Shown here piece by piece: positions 55,651 through 64,000 of a DNA stretch of 64,000 nucleotides (positions are counted from its first letter, which is position 1; each line of letters starts with the position of its first letter). Position numbers and translations under genes: made by a program. Origin of the DNA: Escallonia rubra (lineage: Eukaryota > Streptophyta > Magnoliopsida > Escalloniales > Escalloniaceae); assembly GCA_033065855.1 (NCBI GenBank), contig JAVXUO010002279.1:1-64000 (forward strand). The letters are read 5' to 3'. Under the pieces are notes generated by a model. That model made no database searches, was not told the DNA's origin, and saw only the letters and a list, made by a program, of their open reading frames with translations.

Positions 55651-58600
55651 GTGACCATGAAATTGTAAGTAACATAGCTTTCGTTGTATGAGAACACGCA
55701 TTAGCCGATAAAATAGCTTTGAATACGCCCAATCAGTATCCAAACTGATCTAAACATTATCACTCCAATACCGACTAAATCATCACCATTTTGGCTCGGG
55801 GCTGGCCTTGCAATTGAGATAGCACAACAAATAGTGGATGGTGGAAACGGACATACACATGTATCTGAAAATTGCATAGGGATAAGTGGATGGTAAAAGT
55901 GTTCAAAACGCACAGTAGTTGGCACATGAATATAACGACTTCTATGAGCTATTTTCTGGACTAGACTCTGGAACCTAGGAGTACAACTGACATTGACAAA
56001 CAAATTATGACCAAGTCTTAAAACGCGATCCACAATAAAATTCTCATTTTTTAAGATTTTGAGCACACCAGATAATCCAAATTAACCAAAACTCTCACGA
56101 GGAAGAATAAATCACCCTGATTACGATAGATAGGCTTAGTAAGGCAAAGTAAAATACAATCTCTGGCTGAGCTAGTTTGAGGACTTGCATGTACTCCAAA
56201 TGCTTGAGTCCAAATATGATTAGCGTAACTACGCTGAAGAAAAAGATCATCATGAGTTTCAGGATACTGTAGACAAAGCGAACAAATTTCAGAGATCTGA
56301 TAGTGTCTTTTCTGTAATTCTGTAGACACTGCCAATCGAAGATGTAGGAATTGCCACACAAAGATTTTAAGTTTTTCTAGTGCTGGCAACTTCCAGACCC
56401 TACACCAAATATTGGAAAGCACAAGGAAAGTATATAAGTCCTGCAAATCTCATTAACAGCCGGCTAGAAACGCACGTCCTCACCTCCTGAGGGAAAAATC
56501 TTTAAAATGAGTGAAACAAATGTTGAAGGAAAAGTACGCAACAGGATCTGCAGGTTCCAGCAATGCGAACTTGGAAATACTAGTATGAATTCTACCCGTG
56601 CTTATTATTATCGATACATAACGGTAGCAATTGATCAAGGGGCATTGATGGTAACCACCAATCCATCCGGACATAGTGAACCCATTCCTAATATTCCACT
56701 CTATGCCCTGCATAAGAGTTCTTTGAACAACCAAAATATTACGTCAGATCCAAGAGGCTTGCCTAGGATTTCTAACAGATAGAAAAGACAATTGAGAGAA
56801 CTGTCTTTAAGCACACGTGCTACTATCGGAATTGACCCAAATTTTCGATGCTTGTTTTACTAGTAAAGCCTGATTAAAGAGTTTGAAATCCCGAAAACCT
56901 AGTCCACCTCTGAGTTTTGGGTAAACACATGGTAGGCCAGGCCACCCAATGAATAAATCGATGATGCGCAGCTCCTGACCACCAAAATCACTCCAATATT
57001 TGATCTAGTTGTTTACAGACCGCCACTCGGAATCTATATACTGACATATAGTGAATAAGGAGGGAAGAAAGCACCGGATGGATAAGTGTAGCACGCCCCG
57101 CTTTATTAGAAAAAAAAAAGCCCTAACCAATGTGCAAACCTATCTTGTACTCTCTGAACAATGCCAATAAATATCTCTCTTTTTTTTACACCAATATCCA
57201 AATTAATTCCTAGATATTTGTCGGAATCCTCCTTCACGTTAAAATCAAATTCTTGCTAAATTAAAATTCTCAACTCTGTTGTAACATTAGAACTAATCGT
57301 TAAACTCGAGTTATTCCAATTGATACATTAACCCGACATCAAAGTATTCACTTAGAACTCATCAAACTATAGTGATACTCTAGGCGACATTTTTATGCAA
57401 ACGCAAGAACAGGTAAATGTCGTCAACATACATTAAGTGAGTTATAACTTTTCAACTTTAATTCTGAAGATTTTCTTTTGATGTTCAGCTTCCAGTAGAG
57501 CCATGGATAAGATTTCATAACTGAGAATGAATAGGAAAGTGAAAAAAGGTTCACCCTGCCGTATGCCCAACGAGGCTTGAAAGGAGTTGTTGACGCTCCA
57601 TTGACCATAACTGAGTAAGATACCGTACTTACACATTGCAAAAGAAAATTCACCCAGAAGTGAGGAAAACCAAATCTCAAAAACACGTCTTGAAGAAATT
57701 CCCAACTCACCCTGTCAAAAGCCTTGCTCATATTCAATTTGAGCAAAATCAAAACTACACAACCTTTTTTCCTAGTCCGAACACAATCAGCGAGTTCTTG
57801 AGCAAGCAAGACACTATCAGAAAGACTACGCCTAGAGATAAATGCATTCTGAAAAGGGAAAATAATGTCACTGATGATGGGAGTCATTCGTGTAACTAGG
57901 ACCTTAGAGATGAATTTATAAATGACATTAGAGAGACTAATGGGCCTAAAATCCGCAGGTGATTCCGGGATCGGCTGCTTAGGAATTAAGGTAACAAAAA
58001 GAGTGACCGATCATTGGAAGCATTTGTCTAGGATTAAGAAAGGAGAGGACTGCAATAGTTACTAAAGCTCCCATAATTCCCTAACAGCCCTGATAGACTA
58101 TTGTTGGAATACGATTAGGTCTCGGTGTTTTCATGCCTCCTAGCTCAAAAACCACATTGTTAACTTCCTCAGGCATAAATGCAAATCTGAGGAGTGAGAC
58201 ATATGAGGATGAGAGTGAATGAAAGGAAAACTGCCGTAGGTAGGAACTAACGTTATTCACATTAGAACGAGTCAAAGCACAGGAAGAAGATAGATTCTTG
58301 AAATAGTCCACAATTATGGACAAATGGAGTCTTCATCAGAAATCAGTGACCTAGTCTTATCCTTCAAAGAGCTGATTTGATTAAACCTACATCAAATGAT
58401 TGTAGAAGTGTAAAAAAGTTTTGCATTCTAATCACCCTGATCTAACCAATTAATTTTGGCCTTCTGAGCCAGAAAACCTCTTCACATTTCAGCAGGAAAG
58501 TTTACGACGTAGCAAGAACTCCTCCTGACAAGAATCTAATGATAATGAACACATACCCTAATAAAACAACAAGCACTGCTGCACATTTTTTTATCTGAGC

Positions 58601-60215
58601 TTCTAATTTTCCAAAACTAGCAAGCTCTAATCTTTTAAAACTCGCAACAACAGTTTACTCTTACTCATTACTAGTTTTAATCCCGTGCGTTGCACACGGG
58701 AACAACGTATGCTAAGTATAAAAATATTCATTAAATTACATCAATTACTATAATAAAGTAAGATAATATTAAGAACAATTGAAACGCTAATAATAAGTTA
58801 ATTTCCATTTTTATACCCTAGTTAATTTCTATTGATGAACTTCTTGTATCCAAAAAGAAGTAAAAAAAAAACACGATAATATCACATGATCGTAAAGGAA
58901 ATATTTTTATGTGCAGTGCACATAGAGGGTTAAAACAACTATCAAAATACTAAATTAAAGTTATTATTAGTTTCATCAATAATGGTAAAACAATTTGGTG
59001 TTAAATGTACATAGAATCAAAAGAACATGTATAACATGCAATAATAACACCTATGTTACATCAAACTTAAACATGCAAATCATAACGTATTATTGTTGTG
59101 AAGAGTAAAAGGGTTTTTAAAAAAAAATTGCAAAGGACTAAAAGAAGATGATGTGAGTCGTATTTATCTTTTGAGTTTATGAAGGTATTGTATTTTAAAT
59201 TATGAAAATATACAGATGCCGGAGTGATTTTTGGGATTAGCTTAAGATTGATACTCATAAATAATTTTTTTGTAACCAAATTTTTTGAATAAATCAAAGA
59301 AAAAGTACGATGTGTGAGGGAGGGATGCAGATAAAAGTTATAATTATTTTCTCAAATTTGAAGAGTTTATCTGAGAAAAGGGAGGACCTTCAAGTAAGCG
59401 TTTACTTGGCAATATTGATGGATATATTGCTAAATAGGTATACTTTACTCAAAATTTCGATTTTGTGCAAAAATTTTGCAAATGATTGTTAAATCAGATA
59501 TTAATTGAATTAATGAGGAAGCGATAATTATGGAAACTTGAAAAAATTGTTGTCATTATAAATTACTTTTGAAATTTGAATGATGAGATTAACTGAAGTT
59601 TTGACATTTAATTGATAAGTTAAACTCTAACAGATTGGTGAGAGAGAGTCAAATTAAAAAATACAAGAAACAATATAACAACTAAATTCAAAAAGGGAAA
59701 TGATAATTCAAAGTTACTAAAAATGGTTTAATATAAGGAATAAACTAAATCCACGTGGTGAAAGGAGAGAATGTCCATGTAGGCGGTGACGTGACAACAG
59801 TCTCTCAGCTTCGGCTTTCATATATATATAATTAGATTTGAAAGAGAGGGGACCCAATAGAAGGCAACAAGTAGACATCTCTAATTACCATAAAAATATG
59901 TGGGGATGATAACAACATGGCTTCAAAGCGCCGAGACAGGTAATAGTTACTCCAAAGCAGACAGGTATCACATAAAATTGGGGCATGATCCAATCACTGT
60001 ATGACCAGATTCCTAACTATTGTATGTGAATATTGTACGATTCAAGAAGGAAATGCTATAACTCGATATAATTTTTCATATACCAAGCCCGCTCAGGAGA
60101 AACCCGAACCCAAGTGACTAAAGGACCATCCCAAAAAAATCTGACTCGCCAAAAGATGCTAGGAAATTTTGTAATAATCGAGCTTATGGAATAACAATAA
60201 CGTTCCTAAAATTTC
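55650..60215 (-). pseudogene. Degenerate LINE (L1-type), interrupted by a Helitron
   Basis: Minus-strand blocks in order are an RT N-terminal region (LAQKAKINWLDQGD, near 58455) and the RT palm (FPFQNAFISRRSLSDSVLLA, LLKLNMSKAFDRVSWEFL, near 57850-57700). Next are IRQGEPFFTFLF, the catalytic MYVDDIYLFL near 57400, and a zinc-binding region (WKLPALEKLKIFVWQFLHLR, CSLCLQYPETHDDLF, 56400-56220). A faint RNase H-like tail follows to about 55700. Stops and frameshifts are frequent, much more than in the LINE at 42-51 kb, and the sequence differs, so it is an older insertion of another subfamily. Exon-like sequence beyond the Helitron (59837-60215) probably belongs to it as well. Ends not defined. 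Confidence 0.78.
58671..59836 (-). mobile_element. Non-autonomous Helitron
   Basis: On the minus strand the element starts TCTAATTATATATATATGAA and AGCCGAAGCTGAG. It ends with a hairpin, CCCGTGTGCAACGCACGGG, then ATTAAAACTAG. The base before is A and the base after is T, the A/T insertion pattern of Helitrons, with no duplication. It is 1,166 bp with no Rep/helicase. It sits in the degenerate LINE. Confidence 0.78.
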
Positions 60216-60440
60216 GTTGTGTGTATAATATGTGTGACAATGTGTATGGTGTTTGTAACTTTGTGTGTGTGTGTGTGTGTGTGTGCTCGCTTATGCGCGC
60301 GTGTGTATGGATGTGTGCTTGTGTGATGTAGGGGTGTGTGTAGTGTGTGTTTGGGGGGGGGGGGGGGGGGATGTTGAGTGTGTGATATGAGTGATAGTGT
60401 GTAACTATTTGGGTATATGTGTATGTGTGTGTCGTGGGTG
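60216..60440 (+). repeat. GT-rich interior of the older LTR, with G-run
   Basis: TATAATATGTGTGACAATGT resembles 55130-55150. A (GT)n run (about 60262-60286) and a run of about 18 G (60354-60370) follow. I read it as LTR sequence resuming after the second LINE. Confidence 0.5.
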
Positions 60441-60894
60441 CTGTGGCGGAGCCAGAGATCTTGTATAAGATGGGTACCAATGTAATATTTTGAAGGTATC
60501 TTAACATGTTCAGTAAAAAATTAATAAAGATGAAGCTTACAATTTTGCTTTGAGAAATAAAATCTGCAGTACATTTTTTGTAATTACACTTTACTGTGGA
60601 CATTAAAATCAATAAAATATTTCTAAAAGGAATTGACGTACTACTATAAATCTGTAGTAACAAAAGGGAAAACAAATTGAAGTGTTAGAATTTCTTGATT
60701 GTTTTGTGCTAGGAATAATTTTGTGAAATATTAAGAAAGAACAATGGCTTTAAAAAGTTCTTAAAATCTATAAGGTTTTTGGATGGGTACTAAAGTAGCA
60801 AAACCATTAATGCAAAATAGTACAAAAACTACTTAATGCCAAATGTTGGAGGTGGGCACGTGCCAACTGTGCCACCCTCTTCCTTCCGCTACTG
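60441..60894. mobile_element. Small hAT-like non-autonomous element
   Basis: The left end CTGTGGCGGAGCCAGAG and the right end on the other strand, CAGTAGCGGAAGGAAGAG, form an imperfect terminal inverted repeat of the widespread CAGTGGCGGAGC type. Flanking 8-mers CGTGGGTG and CGTGGGGG match at 7 of 8 positions, as for hAT duplications. It is 454 bp, AT-rich and non-coding. Confidence 0.6.
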
Positions 60895-61270
60895 CGTGGG
60901 GGGGTGCGTAATATGTGTAACAGATTGTGTAACTGTGTGGGTGTGCGTGCTTGTGTCGTGCGTGTGTCTGGAGTGTATGTTGTGTGTGTGTGTGTAATAT
61001 GTGTAACAGTGTGTGTATAGGGGGTGGGTGGGGGTGTGTGGGTGTGTAACCGCTTGTGTGCATGGTGCACGCGTGTGTGTATGATGTGTGAACTGTCGTG
61101 TGTAATGGCTGCAAGGGGTATGCAGATAGTAATGTGGCACCATGTGTACTTGTACCCCGCTCTTGTGCAGGTGTATTATGTGCTTCCCCAGGACCTGTAC
61201 TAGTATAGTTGTACCTCATGCCAATGTGTATATTTTGGAAGAATGGTTAGTGTGTGACTGTGTGGGTGTC
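60895..61270 (+). repeat. GT-rich LTR interior
   Basis: TAATATGTGTAACAG occurs twice (60908 and 60996) within GTGTG-rich DNA. Open frames here on the minus strand are His/Thr/Pro-rich and come from the repeat only. Confidence 0.6.
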
Positions 61271-62163
61271 GCACGGTGGTTGTTTAGATTTTGCGATGAG
61301 GTACCGTAAGCCATTTAAGAATTTCTAGAAGGCTTCAATTTTTTTTTTCCAAAAATGAATAGTATTTTTAATAATTTTCGCAAGTTAATATTTTCTAAAT
61401 TCATTTAGAGCCTTTAAAAATAAATATTAAATTTTGAGCCTGATTCGATTATTTAAATTGATGATGATGCTCTTATTGCACGTCGAGCATCGAATTACAT
61501 GTTGATTTAGCAATTATTGTCCTTTTGTATATTGACATGAGACAGTGTATTAATGCGTTATAAGGATGGTCTGTATTGGATGCGTTATAAGGATGGTCTG
61601 TATTGGAGGCTTTATAAGGATGATCTATTTACTGCGTGGCATACATGTTAGTACCTTGATGGACTAGTTATCGTATATATGCATATGTAGTTACCATTGT
61701 TACTATGCACTGCCTACGTGGCTTTCCTATTGCTCATTTCAATATGGTTACTGAACTAATTGTGATCACCTCTAAACTCTTTGGAAAGTTTTTCATCAAA
61801 TTGAACTTGTGAATCGTTTGTAATCACTTCGTAAAGTCTTTGAACTATCTTAATGAACTCTCAAAAGTTCACCCTTGTTCTTTTGCAAGTAATGGTCAGT
61901 AAATTGTTTGAGGATGGGTTTAGAGTCTAAGTGAACGATTATCCTTTATTGTTTTGAATAGTTAAACCTTTGCGTGGATAAACATTGTTTAGTTCGTTAT
62001 GTCGATAACTTAAATTTGGTCTTTTCATCTATGACAAATTATTTTAAAGCATTTGAGTTATTGCATTGATTAGAAGTTCTGATATATATTAAAAGATGTT
62101 TATTAAGTCGAGGTTGTTTACGTCATTAAGTAATTGATCAGCTCCAAATATTCGGGATATACA
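61271..62163 (+). repeat. 3' portion of the older LTR
   Basis: It aligns to the last part of the intact 3.1-kb solo LTR in the same orientation. Shared stretches include AGTACCTTGATGGACTAG, TGCCTxCGTGGCTTTxCxAT and GAxCTCTCAAAAGxTCAC. It ends TCGGGATATACA (62163), equivalent to CCGGGATGTACA at 48202. A separate tandem repeat, GTTATAAGGATGGTCTGTAT in three copies (61556-61625), lies where the intact LTR has its 38-bp units. Confidence 0.75.
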
Positions 62164-62935
62164 TATCATGTCCCACTTCATGGTGCACCACAACAGTATT
62201 ACACCATGATAAATCTAGAAGTAGGTCTGTTAGTAGTATCAGACCATTTCTTAACATAAACGGCAACCTGCACCTTCTTCTTAGGGACAACCTGATTTGT
62301 GGGCATCTGACGTTCCAAAAGATGGAGGTAATTTAATTGTGGATACAAGTACAAATATTTTCTAGTTAAATTCTCGTCGCGCAAGGCTTTGTTGTTTTTC
62401 AACCCAATGTTTTTTCCTAGTTACACTAGTAATTTAAATAGAACATATACAATAACTTGGGAAAGTGTCTTTATAACACCTTTTTCAATCTTTGGAAGGC
62501 GATGGACACCATTTTTTGCATTGGTTGTCCAAATTTTGGGCAGCTTGTATGGTATAAGCATAGCTTCAAAAAACTAGATGACAAGGGACTAAATTAGAAT
62601 GAATAGAGGCGCAAAGACCTGAGAACCGATTGTGAGACGATGCTCCAGGTTACTTTGTCGAAGAATCTTGGAGTATGTCTTATCAACAAATTTAAAGATA
62701 TTTACAACCATCCTCTCACTACTACTCACATCAAATGTAATCAAGCATCGTCCATACAGCAAGTACCAAAGTACAAAGGTATGTACGTCTCTTGTGTCTG
62801 ACCTTAACTATAAGGGCTTGAATCCTTCTTAGATTACAAGGGTTGTGAATGTGATAAAGCCTAGCACAAAACTTGAAATAACTCCAAGACAATGTTCTAG
62901 TAGTCTACACATTGAAAGGGAAAATAAAGTATGGG
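62164..62935. other. Unidentified DNA after the LTR
   Basis: A short minus-strand frame near 62320-62200 reads LLERQMPTNQVVPKKKVQVA and could be an exon, but I do not recognise it. Plus-strand sequence after about 62850 leads into the FAR1 fragment. No RNA gene seen. Confidence 0.4.
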
Positions 62936-63164
62936 GTTCTTAAACATTTCCGTGAGAAGGCCAAATTTGATGATAGCTAGTTTTATTTTGTTCTGAATTT
63001 AGCTAGAGATGGTTCTTTTCTTACGTGTTTTTTAGCTGACGGCCTGTCATGGGTATCATATGCACATTCTGGTGATGTTGCTATGTTCGATGTGACTTAT
63101 ATGACTAAAAAAATTAGGACACCATTTGATCCACTTTTTGGAGTGAATCACCATAGGCGGTTTA
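62936..63164 (+). pseudogene. FAR1/MULE transposase fragment cut by a CACTA element
   Basis: The plus strand reads FYFVLNLARDGSFLTCFLAD, LSWVSYAHSGDVAMFDVTYM, TKKIRTPFDPLFGVNHHRR. This is the start of the MULE transposase (DDE) domain of FAR1-type proteins, whose usual pattern is FxxDVTFDTTY followed by PFAPFVGVNHH; the catalytic Asp is in MFDVTY. It ends abruptly at 63164, where CACTAC begins. The upstream part is diverged. It is a different domain from the one at 1-1051, so the two need not be the same copy. Confidence 0.8.
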
Positions 63165-64000
63165 CACTACAAGAAAAGACGTCTTTTGCGACGGAGTTTT
63201 AGCGACATAATTGATTCCGTCGCTAAAAGGAGTTTTACCGACGGAAACCTCTGTTAGTAAAACTCCGTCGTAAAATATTATTTAAGCGACGGATTTATTG
63301 CGACGGATTTATTCCGTCGCAAAACACTCCGTCGGTGAAAAGGCGTTTTACCGACGGAAACCTCCGTAAGTAAAACTCTGTCGTAAAATATTATTTAAGC
63401 GACGGATTTATTCCGTCGCAAAAAACTCCGTCGGTACAAATAGGTCTTCACCGACGGACTTTTAGCGACGGAGTTATTCCGTCGCTAAAAGCCTATTTAA
63501 CTCTCAGATCTGGTTTGAACTGTCACTACTTCTCTCTTCGAAAATCCCAAAACCCATTTCCGGCGATTGTGCCACCGCCGTTCTCACATCCTGCCCCACC
63601 TTCGGCGCCACCGAAAGCCTCGACACCGGCGGCGACCTCCCTCGACACCGGCGGTGACTTCCCTCGACCCCGGCGGTGACCTCCCTCGACACCGGCGACT
63701 CCCATCAGGTAATTTTTTTTATAATGTTTAATATCACTACCCATTTTTTTTCTTTTATTATGTTACAATTAAATGCCCTTTATGCTTCATTTTCGGTAGC
63801 AATCGCCGACAGTCACTACGGCAAACTCCGATAACCGTCCCCCGCCGACCATCGCTGCTGTCCAACTCCAGCAGCCACCTTTGTCCGCTGCCTCTACCAA
63901 CTAGAATAATGAAAATAATCTCATCCAAAAATATGACTAGTTTCAAAGAAAATAAATTAGAAGCTAAAAAAGTTGACTCGTATTGTAAATGATCGGGTTA
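63165..64000 (+). mobile_element. Left end of a second CACTA element, running off the window
   Basis: CACTACAAGAAAAGACGTC starts the element. The flanking trinucleotide is TTA; its partner lies outside the window. The first 330 bp are filled with subterminal copies of GCGACGGA/TCCGTCGC in both orientations, many as short palindromes (TTTAGCGACGGAGTTATTCC). The subterminal core differs from that of the element at 22393 (GTGTCGC), so it is another family. From about 63520 there is G/C-rich DNA that may be a captured or element gene 5' end. Confidence 0.85.
63612..63705. repeat. 22-bp tandem repeat CTCGACACCGGCGGTGACyTCC
   Basis: Four imperfect units of 22 bp, each CTCGACxCCGGCGGyGAC, then TTCC or CTCC. 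On the minus strand they encode a repeated (S/G)REVTAGVE-like peptide; no function inferred. Confidence 0.85.

Noticed and set aside
60184-61219. His/Thr-rich frames
   Set aside because: Read through (GT)n repeats and a G-run; no coding signal.
1-64000. tRNA, rRNA or snoRNA genes, and organelle-derived DNA
   Set aside because: I looked for GGTTCGANNCC-type arms and familiar rRNA or plastid gene motifs and saw none. A covariance-model scan would be the decisive test.

Overview
This is a window of plant nuclear DNA, most likely from a eudicot and probably an asterid. The reasons are split genes with GT/AG introns, plant-only families (FAR1-type transposase, plant mobile domain, plastid FKBP, plant beta-galactosidase, glycine-rich RNA-binding protein), long AT-rich spacers, many microsatellites and dense nested transposable elements. 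I saw no bacterial operon, tRNA, rRNA or CRISPR array. One base (29027) is N. All family names come from reading translated motifs by eye; no database search was run. I find no clearly intact host gene.

Layout. 1-9.5 kb: a broken FAR1/MULE transposase on +, a five-unit 168-bp tandem repeat, and a broken plant-mobile-domain plus C48 (Ulp1-like) protease gene on -. Then come roughly 590-bp diverged repeats holding a G-rich array with small hairpins, and the 3' part of a CACTA transposase gene. 9.5-14.8 kb: simple-sequence-rich DNA, dispersed repeats and a deleted Ty1/copia remnant with a 3' LTR. 15.9-40.9 kb: the first exons of a plastid FKBP20-2-like gene (- strand) and a 3.7-kb tandem duplication (unit A 16353-20058, unit B from 20059) that starts inside an FKBP exon. 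Unit B was later expanded to about 20.8 kb by two insertions: an 8,074-bp CACTA element (22393-30466) and a Ty1/copia element (31198-40193). The CACTA carries the 3' end of a beta-galactosidase gene, and one exon of that gene is split by a 2,069-bp solo LTR. The copia holds a young Ty3/gypsy chromovirus (31514-37488). Unit A keeps the matching empty sites.

41-51.1 kb: a MITE, then a full-length L1-type LINE (- strand, 15-bp target-site duplication) interrupted by a 3,147-bp solo LTR. 51.1-62.2 kb: unidentified DNA, then a second, older copy of that LTR family that appears to be broken by a Pack-MULE carrying a glycine-rich RNA-binding protein fragment, a degenerate LINE containing a Helitron, and a small hAT-like element. 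62.2-64 kb: a FAR1 transposase fragment cut by the start of another CACTA element that runs off the window.

The genes do not form a pathway. Their relations are insertion, capture, duplication and decay. The strongest results are boundaries where target-site duplications, terminal sequences and a rejoined reading frame or paralogous empty site agree: 22393-30466, 23641-25709, 31198-40193, 31514-37488, 41974-51115, 45056-48202 and 53721-55127.
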